A program made the position numbers and the translations under genes. DNA of 64,000 nt, taken from assembly GCA_949987705.1 (NCBI GenBank), contig OX465283.1, positions 162,269,850-162,333,849 of the forward strand, given 5' to 3'. Below, piece by piece: positions 11,763 through 22,116 of the stretch (the first letter of the stretch is position 1; each line of letters begins with the position of its first letter). The notes below the pieces were generated by a model. That model did no database searches, was not told where the DNA came from, and was given only the letters and a program-made list of their open reading frames with translations. The DNA is from Thereva unica (Eukaryota; Arthropoda; Insecta; Diptera; Therevidae).

Positions 11763-11962
11763 GTTCGAGTGAGAGGGCTATAGGCAAAAACATTAAGATC
11801 AAGTGAGAAGGCTATAAGTAAAAGCTTTGGGATTGGGTGAGAGTGGCACAGTCAAAAGCTTTAAGATCAAGCAAAAGCTCTGATATCGATTTTCAAAAGC
11901 TTTGAGATCGAGTGAGAGAGGTATAGTCGAAAGCTTTAAGATCTAGTGAGAGAGGTATAAAC
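11763..11962. repeat. 34-bp minisatellite
   Basis: Six tandem units start at 11763, 11797, 11831, 11865, 11906 and 11940. The consensus is roughly GATCRAGTGAGAGRGGTATA followed by GTCAAAAGCTTTAA. Four units are exactly 34 bp, one is expanded to 41 bp and the last is partial. The AAAGCTTT core links it to the other AAGCTTTT arrays in the window. Confidence 0.9.
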
Positions 11963-14239
11963 GGATGATGCTTGTCTGGTGCTCAGGATTAGGATTATCG
12001 GCGTTATATAAGGGCTTTACCTATGAGTTCTAATCTTCCTCATAAAAAAGGATAAGGTGGCCATCAAAATTCAATTAAAATGTCATTTAAAATTTCTGGT
12101 ATCAAAATTTATTGTAAATATCCTTTGAAGTATGGATACTGTGCTGGAAAAACTCCACCAGCACTTAAATTCTATCTTGTGTGTATGAAAAGATATTTTA
12201 AAATATTTCAAAGATACCTCGAAGACCGATTGTGACTGCACTGGGTGTGGCTTAACCAAGAAACCATTCGGTTGAATAAGATCTAAAAAGTTTAACAATC
12301 AAGCTAATTTTTTCTTTTACAAGGACACCTATTCTCCTTCACTCGTCCGTACAGTACTACTCCACCTTCACTCCGTTTTTATTTCAACGCTCTAATGTTT
12401 TCATTTTAATTTTTTTTTAGCTCTCTCGTCTTGTCAGACATAAACTTAAGTGTTGAGCTCTTCCGTCGCCCAGTCACCGGATATCTACAACGATGCTTCT
12501 GCGACAGCATTCCGGAAGAGCTCACAACTCAGAACCGGACCCTGTTTATGGGCGAAAGCAGCATAAAAAGTCACACGAAAACGTTGTAACTCGCTGCTAA
12601 TTCCACCCCTGTCACAAAACGCTCTTTTCAGACTCGGTTTTTTTTATGATGGGGTTCCACTAGGTTCAAGTATATCTCCTTTGCTTTTTTTCTTGAAATT
12701 TATCTGTGACTTTTCAATATAAATATATTCTCAAAAATTTTACTTAGAGTCTCCGGGTTTTTTTTTTAAACTAGTTTTTAATTAAGTAAATTCTCCCAAC
12801 AAGCAATAAACTAGCGAAAATGAACTCCTGAGTCCTTTCATAATGAAAAAGCTACTCCTTAACCATTTTATCCTGGCAGCAAGGACGAGGAAGGTGGAGG
12901 CTTAAAAATTTACATACTGCGACGCGAAATAACTCATAAGTCAGCGAATAAATTTCATATAAGTCCTTTTTGCAGCGCGGTTGGTTTTTCGGTCGGTTTT
13001 AGGGGTAGTAGTAGTAGTTCTTGAGCGTAGCTCCCTCTGCTGCTGTTGTAGGGTCGGTAAAGGGGCTGTGCTGTGCCATGGGCGAAAAAGGCACGTCGCT
13101 TGTCGCACTAGACTCAAGGGCGATTACACAAGTGCGACACGAATTTTAATTATAAATCTTTTTATTTTGTTTCCGTCCTCCTTGTATATATAATTACCGC
13201 CGCGCGTCCAGGAGAGATTTGTTCGCGGGGGCTCCGGCGGCGGCCCCATAGTCGCGTTTTATTATTTCTACAAGTGCGAGCATAGAGGACTTATCGTGAC
13301 AGCGTTTAATGCTGGATTATTATTGTGTGTATGTGGGTTGGATATGATTTATGGAAATCTCTGCTTAATCAGATTAAAATTTTGAACATGGAAAAACATC
13401 AGGTTTCGCGATAACAATGCTTTTGCGGCTTTTATGTGTGGTAGGAACAGCAGTGTGCTCCACGTAATGTAAGAGGAAAACCGGGGGAAACATGCAACGC
13501 GGATTTACTTTACAAATAGTGAAAATGTATGAAAAGGTATGAAAAGGTGTTTTGTAAAAAAAAAAAATTATATATATTAGGGATACCGAGAGTAGTTATG
13601 ATTTCATTAAATAGTATGTTGGAATTAGGCTTTGAGTGGTGTAACAGTTAAGCGAAATTTGCCTGTTTAATACTTACATGCCTTAATTTGCAGGGCCATA
13701 ATTAACAAGGTACCCAATGTAACGCTAATGTCAATCAACAACGCGGCATGTAACCACATCTCGTATTTCAGGAGTAGCGTCTCACGCTATCACATTATCG
13801 TCGTCTTCCGTCTCACGCTACCACTCGTTTGTAACTACTCTAATTTTCATTAAAGTTATACACTGATATCACGGAATTATTTGAAACTGAAATTCATTGA
13901 AAATAACAAGATGACTTAAAAACTCTCAAATTGATCCTTTACCACAACGTCACTTGCGAACAAGATCAGGCAGAAAGGCATAGTGTTAAAAACAGCTCTA
14001 CGTAAATCAGGAAGAAAAGAAACTGTACTTTTGCAAGGGTCCTTGCCATTTTTGAAGCTACGATAATGGTAACCTATAGAGATAGGATATGCACTGAGCC
14101 CTGAAATCAAGGTTGTGCATCACCAGATCTGATCGCGATCACCGAGACCACGCTAGCCGTAACGAAAACCTACAGTCCAACAGCTAAAGCTGATTCCAGC
14201 TCTCTTGGATCTTATTAAGTCTCTAGATCACTTTAAAGA
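11963..14239. other. No recognised gene
   Basis: About 2.3 kb without a recognisable gene. An A-run lies near 13557-13567 and a short GTAGTAGTAGTAG run near 13006. The frames at 12083-12298, 12981-13193 and 13916-14110 have no family signature. Confidence 0.4.
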
Positions 14240-15550
14240 TCAGTGCGATGGATCATTCGGTGGCCGACAAGGGTTGATTCAATCAGTGGCAACACTGACC
14301 TTAAGGGATGGAAGATCGTCTTCTGTAATATGCGATCCATAACTGTCTGGAGGAGAAGCCAAAGACAACAAAAACCACAAGAATGTGGCGAATCTCAGCT
14401 GCAGGTCCCACAGGCAGCAACACCGAGCGATTTTCAGGCGAGGGAACTGCCGAGGTTTAACCACCGACGATTTGGAGTCATCTGTATATGGAACTACGTC
14501 TTGTCAGAATGTATGTGTTCCCATACTTCTCTGGTAGGCATCTGGACATCGAAAACCTGGATTGAAATTCAGTTTTGATATCGTGTAGTGAAATGGCCTG
14601 TTGCCCGTGATAGAGAACGCATGCATATTACTATACGCGTTAAGTCTTCTACGCCCAGCACTTAGCTTCGCGTAACCTTAAAGCTATGCAGGCTGTCTGT
14701 CAAAGAACGAGGATCATAGGATTGCTTCCGATGGGGTTATACCCAGAGCCTCCATAACTCCGAGATATATCACTCCTTGGATTTGGCCTAGTCTATTTTG
14801 TTATATTTGGTTCATTTTTTACGTGCGCCGAGTGCCTCCATCGTTGCTCATTGCTGTTTTTTTTTCGTTGACGTTTTGGTTTGCAAAGTAGACGTTTGCT
14901 TCTACATATTCACAGCTTGTTTTAGTCCTCGTGTGTTCAGGTTTTTACTAGGCAGCGCATCTGGAAGTCTGCCAGATCAGTTAAAGGCCCCCAGCAAGTG
15001 GAGGACTGAAATTACATGCGCCCGAGTTCACTTAGAAAATTTCTTCCGCGGGTTTTCTTTTACCGTTGAGCCATGGCCTTGGTGACAGGTGGCTGTGATA
15101 TACATAGTTTCAAGGGCGTGACCTAGCAAGAAAAATATTTCCCAGGCCCAAGTGTCCTAATACCTACCCACCTTGAAACAGAGTCGTAAGTCAGCACTGG
15201 TCTAATTGATTCCAGCAAGAAAAAAATTTCCCAGGCCCAACTGTCCCAATACCTACAAACTTTGCAACAGAGTAGTAAGTCAGGACTGGTCTAATTGATT
15301 CCTCATAGAGCTGGCTCACGGTGTGTCTTTCATCTTTTGCCTAGTCTACTACCTGACAGACAGCTTTCACAGCCTTATTCTCCCTATCTTGCATGTCTAA
15401 CCTCCAATTCAGCTTTGAGTCCAGTATAAGACTTGGGTTGAGGTGGCGTTTTCCGGTTTAAGAGGGAACCCACAATACTTGGCCCACTCGCTAGCCTTTC
15501 CATAATTTCGACTGTTGCAGAGAGGAACCTCCCGGATACTAGGATAAGAC
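14240..15550 (-). pseudogene. Decayed LOA/R1-like LINE, RT C-terminal part and probable RNase H
   Basis: On the minus strand, shifted frames give in order: LILDSKLNWRLDMQDRENKA near 15370-15430 (the KLNW motif following RT); a block reading SIRPVLTYYSVAKF near 15290; GVMEALGITPSEA near 14740; and ALRLREAKCWA near 14670, typical of the R1/LOA thumb and connector. Near 14480 an IYTDGSK-like block reads YTDDSKSS, which suggests the N-terminus of an RNase H domain as found in LOA and I elements. There are many stops and frameshifts, and an internal 89-bp tandem duplication. Assignment to LOA rather than R1 rests on the weak RNase H match. Confidence 0.6.
15125..15302. repeat. 89-bp tandem duplication inside the LINE
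   Basis: Two copies, 15125-15213 and 15214-15302, both run from AGCAAGAAAAA through TTTCCCAGGCCCAA to CTGGTCTAATTGATTCC. They differ at about ten positions, so the duplication is not recent. It duplicates the part of the LINE that encodes an IRPVLTY-like block. Confidence 0.9.
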
Positions 15551-17397
15551 TTTTGAATGAAATTAAAATCAAAAAATTATGTGGGCGTAGATGGTTTATT
15601 ATTTTTAAAACTTTCCACAGTTTGCTGCTCTTTGCCTGATGAAGTTCTCCATTTCCTCGCATTTTCTTTCTATCACGAACAACGCCTGTATTACTAAGAA
15701 TTTTTCCACACGAAATGCGTATCTCATTAATTAATCCCCAGTCCTTAATAGTCCTTTTTCTCATCCGTTTGTTCATTTATTCCGCACTTTACTGAATAAT
15801 TAATACCAAAATGAGGAGAGCGAGAATTCCGTAATTCAAACATGACTAATCCAAAACTCTAAAACTTTCCGTCAAAGACAAGCAAAGCGAAATTAATTAC
15901 GGAGTTGCCAACTGAAATAATTTTTCACTGTAATCAATAGTGAGCAGCAGCAGCAGCATATTCAGGTATTCCGCATTCAGCACCCATAACTTAAGTTGCC
16001 ATAACAAATATTTGCAAAAACTAATTTCTATGCACCGAGCAAGTTTGGTCGGCGCCGGGTGTGTGTGTGTGTGTGGGCCGGGTAGGATCCGCACATCTTA
16101 GTTAACTTCTTAGACAATAAGTCAATAACTTGAGGGGGGGGGGGGAAATTCGTTAGTTGACCGCAAATTAAGTTACATTTCGTGCCTGCTTCGGCTGGTG
16201 GTAGTCTGCATGCCCTGGAAGCATCTACTCGAGTTTGCCGGAGCAACTTCCGAGTTTGCATAAAATCTAGTTAGATCGAACGTGTGAGCGAGCAACTTCA
16301 GCAAGAGAGACACAGAGTAGAGGGGGAGCAGTCGGATATTTTTCATGTTATATAGTTAGTTTTTTCCCTCCTTCCCCCCCCCCCCACTTCCTTAATTTTA
16401 TTCAATGTATTCGAGGTTGATTAAAAAACATTTTTGGAACTGTTTTTATTAGGTCCTAAAACTGATATATGACGGGTAATGATTCTTGAGCTAGAATAAT
16501 GAAATAAATTTGAGGGTATTTCTTTTCGCCAACTTCCTCACCTGACGACTACTATATTGGAATGTACTAGGTGAGTTGTATGTACGGATAGGGAGGAGAG
16601 AATCATGTTATTAATGCAAATATTAATGCAGGTAGGAACTAATGAATGCATATAGAAAAAGTTTACTTCTGAATTTAATTTGCAAATTTTAACTGGATGC
16701 TGGTAAAAGGTGCTGAGAGTGTCTACACCTGGTGGGTCTCGGAAATAATTGTCCAATAATTTTGCCAGGATTTTGAATGTATTATGAAAGCCAGCAACTC
16801 TTTTGCTGTGCAGTTATTGTAAGTCATGTCACAGAGGATTTTTAAGAGGTATTTCAATATATTATTTACTTGCAAAAGAACCATCAACCAACAAACTAGC
16901 TTTGCTTACTTACGTGTACTCACTTACTTCACATGGAAAGATATGGCACAACATAACATTTTCGCCGTGTAATAATGAACCATTTCAGTTCGACAGTTGA
17001 CAGCGATTTACCAAAGCTGCTACATTTCTATGATGGTTTATGTTTTCCAGCAAGCCCAGCCATTATAAGGATGTGTCTAAAACCTCAACCCCGATAAACG
17101 GTTGTGTTCCGGACGGGTTCGATATGTTGAAGATCTTCGCTTAACCTCACGACAAAGACGGGTGGGTATACCGTCAATTGATCACGCAAACAGTTTATTA
17201 ATAAATTATGGAAAGCTATGTTCAATTTATCCTGAAAGCTTTATCTTTTTATCCTGATTCAAGATCAGTGACGTAATTTCTCTAGAATAATTTTGCATGG
17301 GAGCCGTATACAATTTTTATTCCAATCCTGTTAAAAATGGCTAGATCGACCTACCGAAAAATTTAAAGCTTCTGTTTAAACAACATAAATGCTTTTG
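15551..17397. other. No recognised gene; microsatellites
   Basis: A (GT)8-type run lies at about 16061-16076, a G-run at about 16134-16144 and a C-run at about 16374-16385. A (CAG)4 run is at 15944-15957. The frame 15384-15776 overlaps the LINE end. No gene is recognised. Confidence 0.45.
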
Positions 17398-17568
17398 GAA
17401 AGCTTGAAAGCTTTTTGAAAGCTTTAAAGCTTTTCGAAAGCTTGAAAGCTTTTCGAAAGGTTGAAAGCTTTTCGGAAGCTTGAAATATTTTCGAAAGCTT
17501 GAAAGCTTTTAGAAAACTTGAAAGCTTTTCGAAAGTTTAAAAGCTTTTTGAAAGCTTGAAAGCTTTTC
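17398..17568. repeat. 19-bp AAGCTT minisatellite
   Basis: Nine tandem units of 19 bp with consensus GAAAGCTTGAAAGCTTTTC start at 17398, 17417, 17436 and so on every 19 bp. Units differ by one to three bases. Each unit contains two AAGCTT cores, which makes the array dense in HindIII-type palindromes. It is the most regular of the AAGCTTTT loci. Confidence 0.93.
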
Positions 17569-17683
17569 CTTTTATTCGAAGATGTTTAACCAAGCAAAGC
17601 ATGCAAATTATCAGGAAGCCAAGTCAACATTTGATAGCAAGACGAGAAGTAAACTCTAAATTTGATTGTGCCTTTTTTATAAT

Positions 17684-17798
17684 ACATCTCATCGCCATCT
17701 AGATCTTCGGTATTTCAACATTGAATAACTGTGACATTTTTTAGGCGATATGGACAAATGTAGACAATTTTGAAACGTTATTCAGTATCATTTTAGCT
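17684..17798. repeat. 5' terminal inverted repeat region of a Tc1/mariner-like element
   Basis: The sequence GCCATCTAGATCTTCGGTAT and the following CTGTGACATTTTTTAGGCGA block match, in reverse complement, 22165-22240 on the far side of the nested LTR element. They also match the isolated end at 38929, where the outer tip CAGGGTGCGCCATCTAGA is preserved next to TA. The outermost bases here are diverged, so the exact boundary near 17684 is uncertain. Confidence 0.75.
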
Positions 17799-18677
17799 AT
17801 GAGTTCATTTACATCGAAAACCCGCGCTGAAATTATAGCGTTTTACATTGAAAAACAATGTTTCAGTTGTGAAAATTGTGCGTGCTTATCGTAAAAAATA
17901 TGAAAGCAATTCAGCCCCTTCATACAACACAATTCGTAGTTTGGTGAAGAATTTCTTTTAGTACGGGTCTTTAGGCACTTGTCAGCGTCCCATTGGACCG
18001 CGTCCGCGACGCTTCAATGGAGTTGTTGAAGCGGTAAGAGAAAGTGTTGCCGAAAATCCAAATTTGTCGCATCGCTGCCAGCTCAGGAGTTAAACGATAG
18101 TGGAACGACTTTAAGGAGAATTATGAAATAAGATTCTCATCTCCTCCCATACAAAGTGCAACTTACAACTTGCAAAGAATGTTGCCAAAGGACAAGCAAG
18201 CGACGCGGCAATATGGAAATACCGTCGCAAAAATGATCGATATCGAGCCAGATTTTTGGGACAAGATCTTCATAATGCACGAAGCTGATTTTACACTCTA
18301 TGGCGGAGTCAATAAACGAAATTGTCGAATTCGGGAAAAAGAGAACTTAAACGTTATTCACGAAACATCACTGCACGACGGAAAAAAGTCATTGCTTGGG
18401 ACAGAATGTGCTCAAAAATCATCATCGGACTATGTTTCTTCAAAGTTCCAGAAACCTTCGGCGGCGCATGCTATCGTTCGATTTTGGTGCACGCTGTATA
18501 TGTTTGAAAACGCATGAAAAAGGTTTGACGAACCTTTTTTTTGACGAAGTCAGAGCTTACATACGAGCCGAAGTAGCTGCTATAACGCCCGAAATGGTGA
18601 CCAATGTTATGCAGGATGTCCGAAAAAGAGCTGCTTTTGCAATGGCAATGGAGATGGCCATTTATTCGTCAATGTAT
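17799..18677 (+). pseudogene. Tc1/mariner-superfamily transposase, broken
   Basis: The ATG at 17799 begins a frame whose first block (KTRAEIIAFYIEKQC, then VKIVRAYRKKY after a frame break) is a mariner-type helix-turn-helix for binding terminal repeats. It is followed by GPRPRRFNG and VRESVAENPNLSH, the usual linker before the second helix-turn-helix. Near 18270-18360 the catalytic region reads IMHEADFTLYGGVNKRNCRI, where a FSDEAHFxLNGxVNKxNxRxW motif is expected. The end, PEMVTNVMQDVRKR near 18590-18635, matches the C-terminus. Multiple frameshifts and a missing block before the third acidic residue show it is dead. The gene is interrupted at 18677 by the LTR element and resumes at 22117. 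Confidence 0.8.
18674..18677. repeat. Target site duplication GTAT (left)
   Basis: GTAT immediately precedes the first LTR and is repeated at 22113-22116 immediately after the second. Four-base duplications are usual for Ty3/gypsy integration. Confidence 0.9.
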
Positions 18678-19164
18678 TGTGATATTCCTTTAAATGCCTG
18701 GAGCAGCCCGAAGGCATTAACTCCTATGGAGCAGCTATAGAAGCATTAACTCCGATTAGTAAGTGGAGCAGCTATTGAAGAGCTTAACTCCCGGGCTTAG
18801 GGAAGTTTTTGGCTTCCCACTCAAACGTCAGTTTTACAACGACTGAATTTTATTTAATTAATATGCTCTATTTATATAAAATTGTCTTATACATCTATTC
18901 TACTCTGACTATAATTATCATTATTCCCACCTTAGGTAAATTGCCTTGGGTCAGCAATTTGCACGCACCGGGCCTCAAGAATTTGATGCACCCGTGTGAC
19001 CTATTTACGTTTTTACTTAATCGGGGAAAAATTGCAACGTTCAGTCTGCATGATTTGTACAAAAAAAAACTCTTGTGTGTGACCCGTTAAAAATATTTAC
19101 CTAAGGTGAAAAAAAAAGTGATTTGAGAAATATGAAAATGTATAATGGGAATGAGTGTATCACA
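18678..19164 (-). repeat. LTR (3' LTR in element sense)
   Basis: This LTR starts TGTGATATTCC and ends GTGTATCACA on the plus strand, giving perfect 7-bp inverted ends TGTGATA/TATCACA. It aligns over its full 487 bp with 21626-22112. A 93-residue frame in it is identical in both LTRs because the LTRs are nearly identical, not because it is a gene. Confidence 0.95.
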
Positions 19165-19175
19165 CCTTCCCCCTC
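19165..19175 (-). promoter_or_regulatory. Polypurine tract
   Basis: The minus strand reads GAGGGGGAAGG directly upstream of the 3' LTR. This is the expected position and composition for the plus-strand primer of reverse transcription. Confidence 0.85.
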
Positions 19176-19385
19176 AAAAAAAGAAAAAAAAATTAATTAA
19201 TTTTTTTTTTGTTCTAGCTATCCTACGTTACTTATCAATTAATAACTACTTCTATTCTAGTATTAATATTGTTTTTTTTTTTTTTTTTAATTATAATTTA
19301 GGTCTATAGATACACATAGGTATATATCTAGTTATAAATTGCAATTTGTTATAAATGTATTTTAACCTTTATCTTTCAATTTTTA

Positions 19386-19900
19386 TTAACCTATTCTTGT
19401 GTAGATAATAGTACATACCTTGTCACCTACTTTTAGCGATATCTGCCTGCAATCAAGATCACTGGCCTGTTTTCTATGTTCTTTAGATGATTCTTGTACT
19501 CTATTTCCAAGGCTTTTAAATGCGGTTATATTAATTATTGTAAATATTTCACTTTCTGCAGAAAGTTTCAGAATCTTATTCTGAAATTGTTTATTTTTAT
19601 ATCTTTCCAATATTTCGAATTCCTGCTCTAGTGCTGGTTCTACTCATTGGTTATAGTTTATATTTGTATACCGCTTATATAATATTTCATATTTGTGCAC
19701 TATATTTATTTCAATTTTTCATTGCCTTTTATTTTTGGTAATAGTTTTAAGTAGTACGAGGGAGATAATACTTCCGATATGCGCAGTTGATCAGGCTGCG
19801 TGGTTGCGTTTGTATTATCCAAGTTATCTTCTGTTGATGCTGGCTTCGTGCGTCTTGACATCGCGCGGGTTTGTACTTTTAGAATGTTTATCATCTTTAG
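19386..19900 (-). pseudogene. Linker and post-RNase H remnant of pol
   Basis: Minus-strand frames of 62 residues (19706-19894, with VQTRAMSRRTK and QLRISEVLSPSYYLKLLPK) and 74 residues (19386-19610, with RYKNKQFQNKILKLSAESEI and SLKVGDKVC) follow the RNase H remnant. The VQTRAMSR block matches the linker that follows RNase H in 412/mdg1-like elements. No integrase zinc finger or DD35E core is present, so integrase appears deleted. Confidence 0.55.
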
Positions 19901-19904
19901 GTCC

Positions 19905-20130
19905 TAGATATCTATCCTTGATAGAGCGTCTGGTCCGGTGTTTTCTTTGCCTTTCACGTAGTGGACCTCAAAATCGAATTCTTCCAAGTCTAATCTCATC
20001 CTGGTTAATTTAGATGATGGGTTTTTCATACCAAATAAATATGCTAGTGGTCCATGGTCTGTTTGTACTAGAAATTTTCGACCATATACGTATGGCCTAA
20101 AGTACGTTATAGCCCAATGTATGGCTGATT
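19905..20130 (-). pseudogene. RNase H C-terminal remnant of Ty3/gypsy pol
   Basis: In the frame shifted from gag, the minus strand encodes YFRPYVYGRKFLVQTDHGPL, then YLFGMKNPSSKLTRMRLDLE and VKGKENTGPDALSRI. These are the C-terminal RNase H motifs, including TDHxPL and ADALSR-type ends, seen in 412/mdg1-like polyproteins. The upstream part of RNase H and the whole reverse transcriptase are absent. The segment joins gag in a different reading frame at about 20107-20130, so the join is a deletion breakpoint and not a natural fusion. Confidence 0.85.
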
Positions 20131-20976
20131 AAAGTTTACTTTGAATCGCCTTGCTGGTTTACTGTTGAATTGTAGAACGTTGCTGGTTTGTGGTTTGTCC
20201 ACTGCTATTGCCTTTGCCGCTATTTCTGGGAGCGTGGTTAGATTACTAGCTTTTAATATAAGCGATGTTTCAGAGTTTGCTAGATTGTCTGCGAAATATT
20301 GTATTGAAAATTTCTCAGCTAATTTTTCTGCTGTTTCGCCCGTTGCAACGTTTTCTGCTATGAAAGCTCTTGTTAATTGTCCTGAGAGTTTTTCCATTTG
20401 TGCTGTGAAGTCTGTTAATTTTCTGCTACCTTGTTTACACGATCGTAGTTGCGCTAGTAGTGCATCTGATGACAGTTTTGCTGAAAATTTTTGTCTAAGT
20501 TTCGTTGCTATTTGACTTATCGTTTTCGTCTCATCCGTTATGGTGTATTTAGCTTTCCCGGTTATGCGGGTTTTGATAAATTTTATCATAATACTTTTAT
20601 GATCCGTTGAAGTTAACTCATTTAGCAGTTCTATTGATTCGATGAAAGCTTCAGTTTCTTCTTGGTTTCCATTGTATGATTGCACCAGGGCCGTAGCCGT
20701 TTTTATATCAAATGACATTGTTTCTGTTTGTTGTGTCCTTATGTGTTCTAGGATATCTCTTGCTAATCTTTTAATTTCTTGAAAGATTGGTTTTATTTTA
20801 AGTGCAGTTTCTACGTCTGTTTTTTCTCCAGCAAGTACTTTAGCTTGGCTAAATAGGTTATTAACTGCAGCTTCCTTCTGTTGTAGGGTTTTCTGTGTAT
20901 ATGGACGGTTTATACTTTTATTGAAATTTGAAAGGATACTTTCAAGTTCTGCTTTAATCACGGTAAGTGTGTCCAT
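20107..20976 (-). CDS. Ty3/gypsy Gag, C-terminally truncated
   Basis: This 289-residue frame begins MDTLTVIKAELESIL and has the composition and helical look of a Ty3/gypsy capsid. Blocks such as TALVQSYNGNQEETEAFIES (about residues 91-110), FIKTRITGKAKYTI and QIATKLRQKFSAKLSSDALL fit the retrotransposon gag domain that assembles virus-like particles in the cytoplasm. The end, FKVNFNQPYIGL, comes from frame-shifted pol sequence beyond the deletion breakpoint. No CCHC zinc knuckle is present, as expected if the C-terminus was lost in the deletion. The frame is otherwise intact, which agrees with the youth of the element. Confidence 0.85.
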   Translation of the reverse strand: MDTLTVIKAELESILSNFNKSINRPYTQKTLQQKEAAVNNLFSQAKVLAGEKTDVETALKIKPIFQEIKRLARDILEHIRTQQTETMSFDIKTATALVQSYNGNQEETEAFIESIELLNELTSTDHKSIMIKFIKTRITGKAKYTITDETKTISQIATKLRQKFSAKLSSDALLAQLRSCKQGSRKLTDFTAQMEKLSGQLTRAFIAENVATGETAEKLAEKFSIQYFADNLANSETSLILKASNLTTLPEIAAKAIAVDKPQTSNVLQFNSKPARRFKVNFNQPYIGL

Positions 20977-21359
20977 TTAGTTAGACATTTAATATTGTGC
21001 AGGTGTACTAAGGTACTTCTTTCTTAAACCTCTTCGATGATCCTTATAAAGGTTGTATGCCAATTCGATAATCTTGATTGCAACCAGTATTACTAAAAGA
21101 ATTGTAATATCTTGGTTTTACTGTATCTTCGATTACAATATTATTAATAACTTCGCCGTTATTATCATTGTTTTTGGATTGTGTTTTTCCCATTATTGAT
21201 TTTTTTTTTTTCGAATTAAAAAAAATTATTTTTATTGTTTATTATTGAAAAAAAAAATTATTAATTGTACATTATTATATTACTCCTTATATTATTATTA
21301 TTATTATTTTTTTTTTTATTTAATATTAATTGTTTTATTTTTATTTTATTATTTCTAGA
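20977..21359. other. AT-rich leader between small frame and gag
   Basis: About 380 bp of very AT-rich non-coding sequence, including ATT and TTA runs near 21260-21350, lies between the leader frame and gag inside the LTR element. Confidence 0.6.
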
Positions 21360-21626
21360 TTAAGCTGATTTCTTTTGCCTCCTCGGGTTGGTTTTATTTA
21401 ATGGGGCTTCTGGGGCTTTAATGCACTTTTGATCGCCGGTTTCGGTATTCCTCAATAGTTTTTTCCTCGGTCCAGGTAGATATTTCAGTACTATATCCAA
21501 AGATGTCCCCTTGGCTGGCTTTGGTACGTATGGTTGAGTCGCTTTATTTACTGGGTAGTCCGTCAGCTTTTCCAAATTTCTTTCCGGAAAATTTTTCTTT
21601 GTAGCTTTCTTCGTCACGGTCGCCAT
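21360..21626 (-). CDS. 88-residue leader frame of the LTR element, start codon on the LTR/PBS junction
   Basis: The frame starts with ATG whose A is the last base of the 5' LTR (21626) and whose TG are the first two bases of the primer-binding site. It encodes MATVTKKATKKNFPERNLEK and continues for 88 residues, rich in lysine and proline, ending KKSA. No domain is recognised. Short leader frames before gag exist in some Ty3/gypsy elements, but I cannot say whether this one is translated. It is open and starts at a structurally fixed place, so it may be real. Confidence 0.5.
   Translation of the reverse strand: MATVTKKATKKNFPERNLEKLTDYPVNKATQPYVPKPAKGTSLDIVLKYLPGPRKKLLRNTETGDQKCIKAPEAPLNKTNPRRQKKSA
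21608..21625 (-). promoter_or_regulatory. Primer-binding site
   Basis: Directly after the 5' LTR the minus strand reads TGGCGACCGTGACGAAGA. The TGG start is complementary to the CCA tail of a tRNA, and GGCGACCGTGAC resembles the tRNA-Arg-type site of 412/mdg1 elements. The tRNA identity is from memory and should be treated as likely only. Confidence 0.8.
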
Positions 21627-22112
21627 GTGATATTCCTTTAAATGCCTGGAGCAGCCCGAAGGCATTAACTCCTATGGAGCAGCTATAGAAGCATTAACTC
21701 CGATTAGTAAGTGGAGCAGCTATTGAAGAGCTTAACTCCCGGGCTTAGGGAAGTTTTTGGCTTCCCACTCAAACGTCAGTTTTACAACGACTGAATTTTA
21801 TTTAATTAATATGCTCTATTTATATAAAATTGTCTTATACATCTATTCTACTCTGACTATAATTATCATTATTCCCACCTTAGGTAAATTGCCTTGGGTC
21901 AGCAATTTGCACGCACCGGGCCTCAAGAATTTGATGCACCCGTGTGACCTATTTACGTTTTTACTTAATCGGGGAAAAATTGCAACGTTCAGTCTGCATG
22001 ATTTGTACAAAAAAAAACTCTTGTGTGTGACCCGTTAAAAATATTTACCTAAGGTGAAAAAAAATGTGATTTGAGAAATATGAAAATGTATAATGGGAAT
22101 GAGTGTATCACA
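21626..22112 (-). repeat. LTR (5' LTR in element sense)
   Basis: 487 bp, nearly identical to 18678-19164, with the same TGTGATA/TATCACA ends. It is followed by the right target duplication GTAT at 22113-22116. Confidence 0.95.
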
Positions 22113-22116
22113 GTAT

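Larger units (their letters stand above)
18678..22112 (-). mobile_element. Young, internally deleted Ty3/gypsy LTR retrotransposon (412/mdg1-like)
   Basis: Two 487-bp LTRs enclose 2461 bp, all in the minus orientation. The order in element sense is 5' LTR (21626-22112), primer-binding site beginning TGGCGACCGTGACG, an 88-residue leader frame, gag (20976 down to 20107), a short RNase H remnant (about 20130-19905), a linker with no integrase, polypurine tract GAGGGGGAAGG (about 19165-19175) and the 3' LTR (18678-19164). Protease, reverse transcriptase and integrase are missing. The LTRs appear to differ by a single base in an A-run (near 19114 versus 22064), so the insertion is recent. A 4-bp target duplication GTAT flanks it. 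The 412/mdg1 affinity is inferred from the RNase H motifs and the primer site. Confidence 0.93.

Noticed and set aside
17398..17568. CRISPR-like array
   Set aside because: The units are contiguous 19-bp repeats without spacers, in a eukaryotic setting. The same applies to the other arrays in the window.
20107..20130. Natural Gag-RNase H fusion protein
   Set aside because: The RNase H motifs are in a different frame from gag, so the join is a deletion junction and not a fusion gene.
18809..22038. Identical 93-residue open frames at 18809-19090 and 21757-22038
   Set aside because: They are the same stretch of the two LTRs. Their identity reflects recent insertion of the LTR element, and the sense strand is opposite to gag, so they are not counted as genes.
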